A DNA stretch of 37,282 bases from an uncultured Muribaculaceae bacterium (GCA_910584055.1 CAJTZS010000041.1:1-37282); one strand, 5' to 3'. Positions 8,804 to 17,694 are shown, counted from the stretch's first letter. The notes: a model not told the origin generated them from the sequence alone. Program-made: numbers and translations.

Positions 8804-9982
8804 ATGAATATATTGTTTGTTATCGGGAAATATCCCGGATATGGAGGCACGGAAAAAATGACTACAATCTTAGGCAATGAGTTTTTCAAACTCGGTCATA
8901 AAGTAGTCATTGCTTCATTTGATTTGTCAGCCCCTGAATTGGTTTCAGGATTGGATCATATAAAATTAATCAAACTGAGTTATCCTGTCAGTGCCAGAAC
9001 GAATATTCTGATCTTGAAAAAAGAAATCGAGAAAGAGGGCATTGATATCATTATTAATCAATGGTGTCTTCCATTTAATGTAACTAAAATGATTAATAGA
9101 GCCCGCAAATGTAAAAGGGTTAAACTCATTTCGGTGCTTCATGGGGTTCCAAATAAAAGCAAGAAAGTCATTATAGCAGAAGACAATTATAAAAATTCAA
9201 AAGGAATTAAAAAAATTGTAAGTCTGATAAAACTAAAATTAACACATGAAGTGATAAGATATAGTTGTGGATATGTTTATGATCATAGTGACAAATATGT
9301 ATTACTTTCCAAAAGTTTTATCCCGACTTTTTCCAAATATTCTCGCCGTAAGGACACCACCAAACTTACAGCCATAGGTAACCCGATATCCATCACGACC
9401 GACTATTCATCAGATTATATTGAAAGTAAAAAAAATCAGATTCTTTATGTTGGCCGCCTTGATATGGAAAATAAGCGTGTGAATCGTATTATAGAAACCT
9501 GGCAACTCATCGCTGATAGTCATCCCGACTGGTCATTACATCTTGTAGGTGAAGGGCCACATCGTAAAGCCCTGCAAGATTATGTCTATATAAATAATGT
9601 CCGCAATGTGTTTTTTCATGGTTTCCGTCCAGAGGAGCCTACCAATTTCTATAGGAACGCAAAAATATTGTTGCTTACCTCTGACCTTGAAGGTTTCGGA
9701 TTGGTGATTGTGGAAGCAATGAGCTATGCGGTGGTACCCATTGTATATGGTAGCTATTCCTCAATATATGACATCATAGATTCTGGCAAAGACGGTTTTA
9801 TAACTGATGTCCCGTTTTCTGCTCAAATTACAGCCGACAGGGTTGAAGAACTGATTAAGAATCCAGCTACATGGAGACAAATTGCTCTGCAATCTCAGAT
9901 AAAATCCCATAAATTTGAATTAAAACCTACAATCGACAAATGGATTTCATTAATAAGAAACATTAAGCATAATGAGAATTAG
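8804..9982 (+). CDS. GT4 family glycosyltransferase
   Basis: A 392-residue GT-B enzyme with a classic start, LFVIGKYPGYGGTEKM, where the glycine loop binds the acceptor or donor phosphate. It also has the donor-domain sequence LYVGRLDMENKRVNRIIETW, the VGEGPHRKAL loop and LEGFGLVIVEAMS with the E-x7-E motif. It resembles the GalNAc/galactosyl-type GT4 enzymes of capsule clusters, but the sugar cannot be assigned. It lies 70 bases after the previous gene with no terminator visible in the gap. Confidence 0.9.
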   Translation: MNILFVIGKYPGYGGTEKMTTILGNEFFKLGHKVVIASFDLSAPELVSGLDHIKLIKLSYPVSARTNILILKKEIEKEGIDIIINQWCLPFNVTKMINRARKCKRVKLISVLHGVPNKSKKVIIAEDNYKNSKGIKKIVSLIKLKLTHEVIRYSCGYVYDHSDKYVLLSKSFIPTFSKYSRRKDTTKLTAIGNPISITTDYSSDYIESKKNQILYVGRLDMENKRVNRIIETWQLIADSHPDWSLHLVGEGPHRKALQDYVYINNVRNVFFHGFRPEEPTNFYRNAKILLLTSDLEGFGLVIVEAMSYAVVPIVYGSYSSIYDIIDSGKDGFITDVPFSAQITADRVEELIKNPATWRQIALQSQIKSHKFELKPTIDKWISLIRNIKHNEN

Positions 9983-10056
9983 ACAGCGAAATCTCTTGTT
10001 ACAATCTGATAGTTTCTTATAAGCAGGTAATACATCCACATCCAACAATTTTACAT

Positions 10057-10578
10057 ATGAGACATTTGAATACTAAGAAACTGTATGTTTATCATTTAAT
10101 TTGTTTGTTTTTGCCTGTAAGCAGATGCAATAATCTTAAGGCTGCACTTCTCAGGTGGTGTGGTGCATCAGTCGGCAAGAATGTTGAAATCATGTCAACT
10201 GCTAAATTCTATGGAGGTTACGAACTAAAAATAGGCGACGGTGTATTTATTGGATATGACGCGATAATTTTCGGTCATAATTCTTCTTCCATAATCATTG
10301 AAGATTATGCAAAAGTGGCTTCCAGAGCATGTGTTGTAACCGGAAGCCATAAATTTACAACTTTCTCACCCAGTATAGCGGGAGAAGGCATATTCGCTGA
10401 TATCAGAATATGCAAGGGAGCCTTAGTTGATACTATGGCATTAGTTTGCCCCGGGAAAACGATCGGTGAAATGGCACATGTCGCAGCCGGAAGCATTGTC
10501 ACCCATGATGTGCCGCCATTCACGCGAGTAGCAGGTATACCAGCAAGGGTTATAAAAAATTTCAAAGATAACGAGTGA
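10057..10578 (+). CDS. Hexapeptide-repeat (left-handed beta-helix) acyltransferase, WcaF/maltose-acetyltransferase type
   Basis: A 173-residue protein with an N-terminal helical segment followed by imperfect hexapeptide repeats (VGKNVEI, IGDGVFIGYDAIIFGH, IIIEDYAKVASRACVV). It ends with the family closing pattern AGSIVTHDVPPFTRVAGIPARVIK. These trimeric enzymes transfer acetyl from acetyl-CoA to a sugar hydroxyl. Unlike the two membrane acyltransferases in this cluster it should be soluble, so it probably acts on a nucleotide-linked or lipid-linked precursor in the cytoplasm. The histidine in GSHKF (near residue 92) is the likely catalytic base by family analogy. Confidence 0.9.
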   Translation: MRHLNTKKLYVYHLICLFLPVSRCNNLKAALLRWCGASVGKNVEIMSTAKFYGGYELKIGDGVFIGYDAIIFGHNSSSIIIEDYAKVASRACVVTGSHKFTTFSPSIAGEGIFADIRICKGALVDTMALVCPGKTIGEMAHVAAGSIVTHDVPPFTRVAGIPARVIKNFKDNE

Positions 10579-10622
10579 TATGGCATAGGAGACATTATAA
10601 TCATTGAGTTTACGATATAATT

Positions 10623-11795
10623 ATGAATAAAAGGAAAGTTGGAATTGTAACATACGTCCGCACAGATAATTATGGAGCGGAACTACAGGGATACGCCTTG
10701 CAGCACAAAATAAATATGATGGGGGGATTTGAGGCAGAAGTGTTGGATATAGACCATGTAGGCATGGATAAAAAAACATATCGAGAGATGATAGTCAGAG
10801 GTATCCTCTCAAGGCTTAAACATAATCCAGCCAAAGGGATAACCGAAATAGTCTCTATTGCTTTCAAAATGTTTAGGAATAAAAATTTAACAATAAATGC
10901 CAATAAAACTCTGCGGGAAGCCGCGTTCAGTGAATTTTGGGATAATGCCATCACTCATTCCCAGCATATTGATGTTGACAGAATCTCAACGGAAACGGGA
11001 AAATATGATGTATTGATAGCCGGGAGTGATCAAATCTGGAACTATCTGCGCACATCCAATCTTACTGTATATTTTCTTAATTTTTCATCATCAAAACAAA
11101 TAAAATTCAGCTATGCAGCCTCTTTCAGCATATCAAAGATTCCTACTAAGCGAAAAAAGGAGTATACAGATCTGATCAATCAACTACCATCCATTTCAGT
11201 TAGAGAGCAGCAGGGCGCAGAAATAATAAGAGAACTCACTAATCGTGAGGTTGAGGTTGTCTTGGATCCAACTTTGCTCCTTGATAAAGAAGAATGGTTA
11301 AAGATTGCCTCTGATAGAATCGATATAAAAGAACCTTACATCTTGACTTATTCGTTAAGTTCTTCCAAGGGATACTGGGAAATAATACACGGATATGCCA
11401 AAAAATATGGTTTGAAAGTAATAAATCTGCGTCATGATTTTATAGAAAACAGGATTCCACCATATCAAATAGATATTTTTGATGCAGGGCCAAGAGAATT
11501 CATTCATCTTCTTGCTAAAGCCGCGCTGGTAATAACCAATTCTTTTCACGGCACAATATTCTCTATAAATTTCAATGTGCCTTTCATTAGCGTGATAAAT
11601 CGTCTTTCTGAAACCAATAGCCGCATTTTATCTATTCTTGAGAATATTGGGTTAGAAAACAGGTTGCAATATGATGACGATACTTCCTTAATCAAACCTC
11701 TTGAGATGGATTTCTGTGAAGCAAACGCCCGTCTGGAACACCTTAAATCGAAATCACTTGAATTCTTGAAATCCAATTTGCAAAAAAATGCCTAA
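10623..11795 (+). CDS. Polysaccharide pyruvyltransferase family protein
   Basis: A 390-residue protein of the PS_pyruv_trans family. It has VGIVTYVRTDNYGAELQGYAL at the N-terminus, IAGSDQIWN at 132-140, the SYAASF segment near 163-168, ISVREQQG at 191-198, and ITNSFHGTIFS at 304-314. Family members add ketal-linked pyruvate from phosphoenolpyruvate to a sugar, giving the chain negative charge, although many members in capsule clusters are uncharacterised. Its last 8 bases overlap the start of the Fe-S protein gene, the usual arrangement for this pair in Bacteroidales clusters. Confidence 0.88.
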   Translation: MNKRKVGIVTYVRTDNYGAELQGYALQHKINMMGGFEAEVLDIDHVGMDKKTYREMIVRGILSRLKHNPAKGITEIVSIAFKMFRNKNLTINANKTLREAAFSEFWDNAITHSQHIDVDRISTETGKYDVLIAGSDQIWNYLRTSNLTVYFLNFSSSKQIKFSYAASFSISKIPTKRKKEYTDLINQLPSISVREQQGAEIIRELTNREVEVVLDPTLLLDKEEWLKIASDRIDIKEPYILTYSLSSSKGYWEIIHGYAKKYGLKVINLRHDFIENRIPPYQIDIFDAGPREFIHLLAKAALVITNSFHGTIFSINFNVPFISVINRLSETNSRILSILENIGLENRLQYDDDTSLIKPLEMDFCEANARLEHLKSKSLEFLKSNLQKNA

Positions 11796-12981
11796 ACTTT
11801 GTCTTTCAGAAGAATGCACTGCTTGCGCAGCCTGTAGGAACATATGTCCACGTTCGGCAATCCGTATGGAGGAAGATTCCAGAGGATTTCTCCATCCTAT
11901 AGTTCACTCAGATAAATGCATAGAGTGCAGATTATGTGAAAAAATTTGTCCTGTACTCAACAAAAGCAGATCCACGTCTATATTTGAACCTATGGTATTC
12001 GCTGCGTGGCATTCAGACAAAGACATCAGGATTTCAAGCAGTTCCGGGGGAGCTTTTTCAGCTTTCGCAGAAAAAACCTTGAATGAAGGAGGAGTGGTTT
12101 TTGGAGCAGCGTGGGATGGTGTTGAAAAGGTGCGTCATATAGGAATTGAAAAAGCTGAAGACCTTGGTTTGCTAAGAAAATCAAAATATGTCCAAAGCGA
12201 CATTGGTGACACATTCCAAAGGGTTAAAGAGATACTCAAATCGGGAAGAAAAGTGCTTTTTTCAGGAACACCATGTCAGGTAGGAGGACTTTATGGATTT
12301 TTGGGCAACATGGATATTTCACACCTTACGACTATAGATTTTATTTGTCATGGTGTGCCATCCTCCGCTGTGTATAGATCTTACCTTGAGTATATAGGAT
12401 CAAAATATGGTTCAAGTGTTTCAATGGTCAATTTCCGGGACAAGTCTTTGGGTGTGGAGACTAATCTCCTGTTGAAGGTTGGTCTGGTCAATGGCAAAAC
12501 TAAAAGGTTGGTGTTTGATGACAACTCTTTTTATCGAGGATTTGTGGGAAATGTTTATCTTCGTGAATCCTGTCATAGATGCGGTTTCAATAAACTGCCA
12601 AGAATCGCTGACATTTCTATGGCCGATTATAGGGGTTTGGGTAAAAATTTAAAATTCGGTAACATTGGAGACAGGCCATTAGGTTTTACCGGACTTATCG
12701 TAAATTCACAGAATGGATTGAACCTTCTGAATACTGCTTATAATATATCATTTGAACAGCGTCCAAATGAAGAACTTTTCAGGTCGCAGCCTCACTTGAA
12801 TTACCCCGCGAAAAAATCTTCCGTAACAGAAGATTTTTGGGATAATTTCGGTAAGATTCCATACAAAGAAATGGCCAAGAAATACATGCCTATGCCAATC
12901 CGGTTTAGAATTATGAATTTTTTGAGAATTGTTTTAGGTGTCAAACTATTCTATTCATTGGGAAGACTGTTGAAAATCTAA
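11788..12981 (+). CDS. Ferredoxin-domain protein with F420-hydrogenase/dehydrogenase beta-subunit-like C-terminus
   Basis: A 397-residue protein. Two 4Fe-4S motifs are visible at the N-terminus, C10-C13-C16-C20 and C44-C47-C50-C54. A FrhB-like domain follows (SSGGAFSAFA near 75, FSGTPCQVGGLYGF near 160, and VNFRDKSLG). In methanogens this domain carries flavin and reduces F420; Bacteroidales are not known to make F420, so here it is more likely a flavin/Fe-S redox enzyme acting on a sugar or its substituent. Its 8-base overlap with the pyruvyltransferase-like gene argues for a joint reaction, which remains undefined. Confidence 0.85.
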   Translation: MPKLCLSEECTACAACRNICPRSAIRMEEDSRGFLHPIVHSDKCIECRLCEKICPVLNKSRSTSIFEPMVFAAWHSDKDIRISSSSGGAFSAFAEKTLNEGGVVFGAAWDGVEKVRHIGIEKAEDLGLLRKSKYVQSDIGDTFQRVKEILKSGRKVLFSGTPCQVGGLYGFLGNMDISHLTTIDFICHGVPSSAVYRSYLEYIGSKYGSSVSMVNFRDKSLGVETNLLLKVGLVNGKTKRLVFDDNSFYRGFVGNVYLRESCHRCGFNKLPRIADISMADYRGLGKNLKFGNIGDRPLGFTGLIVNSQNGLNLLNTAYNISFEQRPNEELFRSQPHLNYPAKKSSVTEDFWDNFGKIPYKEMAKKYMPMPIRFRIMNFLRIVLGVKLFYSLGRLLKI

Positions 12982-12986
12982 TAAAA

Positions 12987-13892
12987 ATGCTTGACTTATC
13001 AATAATAATCCTAACCTACAACGAGGAAATACATATCCGAAGGTGTCTAGACAACATCTCACCGCTGGCGAAGGATATTTTCATCATCGACAGCTACTCC
13101 ACTGACAGAACCCTTGAAATTGCCCGTGGATATCCCAACGTGCATATACTCCAGAACAAGTGGGAAAACAACTATGCCAGACAGTTCAACTGGGCTCTTG
13201 AGAATGCGCACATCAAGACCGAGTGGGTACTCCGTCTTGATGCTGACGAATATCTGCTGCCGGAGTTGATTGGGGAAGTCCGGGATAAACTCCCGACTCT
13301 CACTGACGAAATATGCGGCATTGTGATAAAGCGACGCCACATATTCATGGACCAGTGGATGAGGCGGGGCACATACCCGGTAAAGCTGCTCCGGTTCTTC
13401 AGATATGGCAGCGGAATATGTGAGCAGAGACTCATGGATGAGCACATACAGCTCTTGGAGGGGCAATCCATCGAGTTTGACAATGATTTCTGCGACCATA
13501 ATCTCAACAACCTGTCTTGGTTCTGCCACAAGCATGTGAACTATGCAATCCGTGAGGCGGTGGATCTGCTTGACATTGAGTACGGCCTTACAGGGGCAGC
13601 TGATACAGATGAGAACAGACAGATCGCAGAGCAAGCCCACATGAAACGGCTAAAAAAACACAGGTATGCCGGACAGCCTCTATTCTGGAGGTCTTTCGCG
13701 TATTTCTGTTATCGGTATTTTTTCAAAGGCGCCTGTCTGGAGGGCAGAATAGGTTTCCTCTGGTCGTTCATACAAGGTTGGTGGTACCGAACCCTGGTTG
13801 ATGCAAAGGTTCTTGAAATCAAGAAGAAATCCGGAGGAGATGCAGAAAGAATAAAGGAAATCCTGAAAACAGAATACAATATAAACATATAA
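12987..13892 (+). CDS. GT2 family glycosyltransferase, WaaE/KdtX-like
   Basis: A 301-residue GT2 enzyme with the start LSIIILTYNEEIHIRRCLDN, IIDSYSTDRTLEIA near 33-46, the NNYARQFNWAL segment and the metal-binding DADE at 85-88. It resembles the WaaE/KdtX group, which adds glucose to LPS core heptose, but this group also occurs in exopolysaccharide clusters. It starts 5 bases after the Fe-S gene. Base composition is clearly richer in G+C than the genes before it, so it may mark the edge of the AT-rich island. A 14-bp direct repeat begins at its last codons. Confidence 0.87.
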   Translation: MLDLSIIILTYNEEIHIRRCLDNISPLAKDIFIIDSYSTDRTLEIARGYPNVHILQNKWENNYARQFNWALENAHIKTEWVLRLDADEYLLPELIGEVRDKLPTLTDEICGIVIKRRHIFMDQWMRRGTYPVKLLRFFRYGSGICEQRLMDEHIQLLEGQSIEFDNDFCDHNLNNLSWFCHKHVNYAIREAVDLLDIEYGLTGAADTDENRQIAEQAHMKRLKKHRYAGQPLFWRSFAYFCYRYFFKGACLEGRIGFLWSFIQGWWYRTLVDAKVLEIKKKSGGDAERIKEILKTEYNINI

Positions 13893-13910
13893 CCCAATAA
13901 ACATATAACC
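13881..13910. repeat. 14-bp tandem direct repeat across a stop codon
   Basis: ATAAACATATAACC occurs at 13881-13894 and again at 13897-13910, a 16-bp period. The first copy covers the stop codon of the GT2 gene. The rest of the 123-base gap to the next gene is AT-rich and shows no exact TAnnTTTG promoter box and no hairpin with a T-run. Confidence 0.8.
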
Positions 13911-14015
13911 AAGCGCAATAAATAATTTACTGTGTCCTTATTTCAAATTTACACCCTGATTATCTAACCTACCCTTAATTACTAATTTCATTAATCATAT
14001 TATCACTGTCTCAAA

Positions 14016-14864
14016 ATGAGAGTCACAATTGTAACTACTTCTTTCAACAGCAGTTCAACAATCAGACACACCATTGAAAGCGTTCTCCGTCAGTCTTATG
14101 CAGATATCGAATATTTAATCGTCGATGGCAAATCCACCGACGGCACCATTGGTATCGTGCGCGAATACGAATCCCGTTTCAATGGGCGTCTACGCTGGAT
14201 CTCCGAACCGGACAAAGGTATCTATGACGCTATGAACAAAGGTATCGGAATGGCCACCGGAGATGTGATCGGATTTCTTAACTCGGATGATTTCTTCACT
14301 TCCTCCGATTCCCTCGAATGCCTCGTCAATGCTCTTGAACGTTCCGGAGCGGACGCGGTCTATGGAGATGTGCACTATGTGCAGAAGGATGATCTTCTGC
14401 GATGTGTCAGGTATTATTCTTCAGAGGGATTCCGTCGCTACAAAATGCGTTTCGGTTACATGCCGGCCCATCCTACTTTCTATTGCCGCAGAGAAATATT
14501 CGAACGCCATGGTTTGTTCGACACGAGCCTCAAAGTGGCTTCCGATTTCGAACTGCTCCTCAGGTTCATCTATGTCAACAGGATTTCCACATGCTATGTA
14601 AGGAAGGATTGCGTGACGATGCGCACGGGCGGGGCATCCACTTCCGGACTGTCAAGCCATCGCGCGATTTTTCACGACCACCTCTTAGCTTATAAAAAGA
14701 ACGGCGTGCACTCCAACGGACTATTGGATGCATCGCGATATATCCTCAAATCGGCTGAATTATGCCGCAACAAAATTTATGGGATTAGGAAGAACAGGGA
14801 GATTGATTCTTCTGACTGGAGTTTTGATATGCTCACTGCAACTTCAGGCTCAGGAGAGGAGTAA
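14016..14864 (+). CDS. GT2 family glycosyltransferase, WcaA-like
   Basis: A 282-residue GT2 enzyme with VTIVTTSFNSSSTIRHTIES at the start, VDGKSTDGTI near 36-45, the SEPDKGIYDAMNKGI segment at 63-77 and NSDD at 89-92, followed by the PAHPTFYCRREIF motif. This is the colanic-acid WcaA-like group, with small soluble transferases lacking membrane segments. The C-terminus runs about 25 residues past the usual end of the group, and the last 86 bases overlap the signal-peptide region of the next gene in another frame. The extension may be the result of a lost original stop. Confidence 0.87.
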   Translation: MRVTIVTTSFNSSSTIRHTIESVLRQSYADIEYLIVDGKSTDGTIGIVREYESRFNGRLRWISEPDKGIYDAMNKGIGMATGDVIGFLNSDDFFTSSDSLECLVNALERSGADAVYGDVHYVQKDDLLRCVRYYSSEGFRRYKMRFGYMPAHPTFYCRREIFERHGLFDTSLKVASDFELLLRFIYVNRISTCYVRKDCVTMRTGGASTSGLSSHRAIFHDHLLAYKKNGVHSNGLLDASRYILKSAELCRNKIYGIRKNREIDSSDWSFDMLTATSGSGEE

Positions 14865-15675
14865 GGCAGGAGAAATAGACATCTTCATGGGTGTCGATTT
14901 CAATTGCCGCGACATATATTATAATAACCGGGTATATGACGTGCTGGTGAACCTTACGCCGGGCGTGAGGTGGAATATGGGGCGACGATGGGAAATCGCA
15001 GCGCAACTCTATGTGCCGGTGATCAACCAATACGGCGATAAGTATAAATATGTCCGGTTCCGCGTTGCTTCCGTCTCGAAGCAGCTTGCCGTAGGCAACC
15101 GGTGGAAGATGAAGTTTTCCGGGGGTATCTTCACTGCGGAGAGCTACGGCATCGACATGAAAAACATGTTCGTGATCAAGCCATGGCTGGCACTAACCGC
15201 ACAGATCGGATTGACGGGATATATGTCAATGGGACATAAGTGGGAGGCAAGCCCAATGACAAAGGTAACTTTCGCGGCTGGACCAGAGTTTTATCTCTCA
15301 AGATGGAACACGCAGTTTTCGCTACGTGGAGGCAGGTATCTTTTCAATGACTACGGGGCGGAGGCGGAGGCATTCCGTCATTTCAAGCATGTAAGTGTCG
15401 GAGTGTTCGCATCCTACAGCGACAGATGGAAAGAGAACGCCGGCTTCAAGGTAGTCGTGATGATTCCTCCCTACAAAAGGGTGCGCCGCAGGGTCAATTT
15501 CAGACCTGCAAATGATTTCCGCTTCAAATATAATTTCGAGGCCACAAGCTACGGCAATCGAGGCTACGTCACCGATCCTGAGGAGAACGAGAGGGAGGGA
15601 TGGTTTGACAATGACCTGATTCCATGGGGAACGAACCTGATGGAACGCGATTTCAAATACATACGAAAAAAATGA
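14779..15675 (+). CDS. Outer-membrane beta-barrel protein, YjbH C-terminal-domain-like
   Basis: The ATG at 14779 gives a 298-residue protein with a clear signal peptide (RTGRLILLTGVLICSLQLQAQ). The mature part alternates polar and aromatic residues in the way of beta-barrel strands. The segment FSLRGGRYLFNDYGAEAEA followed by VGVFASYSDRW and VVVMIPPYK resembles the C-terminal barrel of YjbH-type exopolysaccharide export proteins; this is recognised by eye and not certain. An upstream in-frame ATG at 14728 would hide the signal peptide behind 17 residues, so I reject it. The gene starts inside the preceding GT2 gene and its stop overlaps the next start as ATGA. Confidence 0.65.
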   Translation: MGLGRTGRLILLTGVLICSLQLQAQERSKAGEIDIFMGVDFNCRDIYYNNRVYDVLVNLTPGVRWNMGRRWEIAAQLYVPVINQYGDKYKYVRFRVASVSKQLAVGNRWKMKFSGGIFTAESYGIDMKNMFVIKPWLALTAQIGLTGYMSMGHKWEASPMTKVTFAAGPEFYLSRWNTQFSLRGGRYLFNDYGAEAEAFRHFKHVSVGVFASYSDRWKENAGFKVVVMIPPYKRVRRRVNFRPANDFRFKYNFEATSYGNRGYVTDPEENEREGWFDNDLIPWGTNLMERDFKYIRKK

Positions 15676-16442
15676 ACGTCCGTGCGTTTCTGATATTATT
15701 CGCATCCATGCTCTCAGGGTGCATTGCATCCCGTGCCCAGCTATATACCGGCATGTCGGGGCTTATAAAGAATCCCTCTGCTGAGATGAATGACTCCGGA
15801 GACGCCGTAATCGCTGGATATTACCTTAACAAGCATTTCACTCCGGGTAATGAAGGCGACAGAATCGGATTTGTCTCACATGGAAAGAAATATGACACCT
15901 TCGATTTCTCAGTTGCACTGACTCCTTTCTCTTGGATTGAAATCGGATATACGTTCACTCTTCACAAAACTCTTGCGCAAGGGGCAACCAAGCCGAGATA
16001 CAACCAGAAAGACCGGTTTTTCTCCATAAAGCTAAGGCCTCTGAAGGAGGGGAAATATTACCCGGCAATAGCAATCGGCTCAAATGATTTCATCGGATCG
16101 GCTTTCAGAAGAAGGTCGCAGAGCGGAACCGGTGCCGGCTATTTCGCGAACTACTATATCGTCGCGACCAAGCATTTCACCCCCCGGGGGCAGAGGTTCG
16201 GCGTGGATTTAGGATACCGCTATGTGCCGGTGACATACGGAAAGAGATGGCAAGGGGTGGTCGCGGGTGTCACATGGCGGCCGAAATGGATTCCCAATCT
16301 GCGCGTCATAGCCGAATGGACGGGAAATGAAGTGAATGTCGGGGCGGATATACTGCTCTGGAAACATCTGTTCTTACAGGCGGCACTTATAGATTGCCGG
16401 TATTTCTCCGGGGGCATAGCCTATAAGGTAAACCTGTTCTAA
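15672..16442 (+). CDS. YjbH N-terminal-domain-like exopolysaccharide-associated outer-membrane protein
   Basis: From the ATG at 15672 the product is 256 residues with a signal sequence (MNVRAFLILFASMLSGC). Cleavage may follow SGC as a lipoprotein or the later ASRAQ site. The body matches YjbH N-terminal features: GMSGLIKNPSAE, PFSWIEIGYTFTL, a RFFSIKLRPLKEGKYYPAIAIG stretch and the YYIVATKHF strand. YjbH proteins help export or anchor exopolysaccharide in the outer membrane of Gram-negatives. The two YjbH-like halves are separate genes here, in reversed order, with ATGA coupling. An earlier ATG at 15624 lies inside the preceding gene and would bury the signal peptide. Confidence 0.7.
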   Translation: MNVRAFLILFASMLSGCIASRAQLYTGMSGLIKNPSAEMNDSGDAVIAGYYLNKHFTPGNEGDRIGFVSHGKKYDTFDFSVALTPFSWIEIGYTFTLHKTLAQGATKPRYNQKDRFFSIKLRPLKEGKYYPAIAIGSNDFIGSAFRRRSQSGTGAGYFANYYIVATKHFTPRGQRFGVDLGYRYVPVTYGKRWQGVVAGVTWRPKWIPNLRVIAEWTGNEVNVGADILLWKHLFLQAALIDCRYFSGGIAYKVNLF

Positions 16443-16473
16443 TGAGCTATGAGTTATGAATTATGAACTTTAA

Positions 16474-16487
16474 TAAACATATGTTTA
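16474..16487. repeat. 14-bp perfect palindrome upstream of the lipoprotein gene
   Basis: TAAACATATGTTTA is its own reverse complement and lies 22 bases before the ATG at 16510. It shares the AAACATA core with the repeats at 13881-13910 and the inverted repeat at 18891-18912. It could be an operator; no regulator gene is in the window to pair it with. The bases before it (16444-16466) are a short TATGA-rich run. Confidence 0.6.
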
Positions 16488-16509
16488 ACTATAATAAATT
16501 ATTCTTATT

Positions 16510-17694
16510 ATGAAAAAATTCATTATGTATGGAACATTCATGTTCCTTTGTTTGGCTGCGTCATCGTGCTGTCACCACGATGATCGCGAACTCGAGGAAC
16601 CCCCGGTTATTGAGGCTGCGCCCAATACGCTGGCGGGTGTTATCACAAACATGGCAGGAGAACCGGTAGTCGGCGCTACTGTGGAATTCGGCAGCTATTC
16701 AGCTAAAACAGATGCCAACGGCGCATATTCCATATCGGGGATTGCTGCCGGCGAATATCAGATAACAGCCTCAGCTGACGGAATGCTCCCAGCTTCGGCA
16801 TCAGTCAACTTTACCCAGGCAAATGACCTGAACCTCCTCTGGAGCGTATCCCTCAACCGCAAGGTGACCCAGGATCTGGTAGTGACCCGGCCCGACACGG
16901 ACGCAAGTGGAAGCGTGGAGTCGGAAAACATTCCCAACAATGAGCAGGGAGCTGTAGATATCACTGTGGATGTTGCCGCCAATACGGTTCCTAAGAGCAC
17001 TACCATCAGCATCACTCCCATATATACGGAAGAAGATGCCCAAGCTACCCGCGCCGCCGAAAGCGAGACCATGCTCATCGGCGCGACCCTCTCATGTTCC
17101 GATCCCAACATTACACTTGCCGCCCCCATCGAGATAAAATTCGCTCTCGATTCTTCCGTGACTCCTGCCGTTACCGCAAAGGAATATGACAGCGCCACAG
17201 ATACATGGAATGTCATAGCCCATGAGGTGGACGCCTCCGGCAATGTCGTGATAAAAACAACCAAGTTCACATCTTTCGGCATCTACCTGCCGGTATCTGT
17301 ATCAACAACTTCCTCCAGTGAGCCCATTACGTTCGCACAGGCTGTATTCGACAACCGCGACAGCGGCATCGAGATGCCTGTGGAGGCCGCCTCTTTCACT
17401 TTCAAGACTGGCACAAAAATCAATACCGTAGCCTCCAACAAGCTCCAGGGCCTCCTTATCGAACATATGGCACGCCTCTACGGCTCACGTGTAACGGAAC
17501 TCCAGGGCTCCTATTCTTTGAACGTGCTCCTCAAACCGGGTCAGGGAATACGGCTAACCGGCTCGCAGACAACCGAGAAAATAAATGTGGCCTCCGGCAA
17601 TACATCTGTGAACGGGACAAGCTACGGCGCAGTGAAAGTGACCGTCAATCCATTCACCTTTGACCACAACGGTGGTGCGGCAGGAGAGTTGTAA
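16510..17694 (+). CDS. Surface lipoprotein candidate with carboxypeptidase-regulatory-like domain
   Basis: A 394-residue protein with a lipobox ending at C20 (LAASSC), followed by HHDDRELEE. This acidic stretch resembles the Bacteroidetes surface lipoprotein export signal. Residues about 40-105 form a CarboxypepD_reg-like beta domain (LAGVITNMAGEPVVGATVEF, TDANGAYSISGIAAGEYQI). The rest is beta-rich, Thr- and Ser-rich and without recognisable catalytic motifs. Its place after the YjbH-like pair suggests a role at the cell surface tied to the polysaccharide, which is inference only. It ends 40 bases before gmd. Confidence 0.78.
   Translation: MKKFIMYGTFMFLCLAASSCCHHDDRELEEPPVIEAAPNTLAGVITNMAGEPVVGATVEFGSYSAKTDANGAYSISGIAAGEYQITASADGMLPASASVNFTQANDLNLLWSVSLNRKVTQDLVVTRPDTDASGSVESENIPNNEQGAVDITVDVAANTVPKSTTISITPIYTEEDAQATRAAESETMLIGATLSCSDPNITLAAPIEIKFALDSSVTPAVTAKEYDSATDTWNVIAHEVDASGNVVIKTTKFTSFGIYLPVSVSTTSSSEPITFAQAVFDNRDSGIEMPVEAASFTFKTGTKINTVASNKLQGLLIEHMARLYGSRVTELQGSYSLNVLLKPGQGIRLTGSQTTEKINVASGNTSVNGTSYGAVKVTVNPFTFDHNGGAAGEL

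Noticed and set aside
13059..13640. 193-codon minus-strand frame inside a GT2 gene
   Set aside because: The sense strand contains DADE and the other GT2 motifs; the antisense frame is a shadow.
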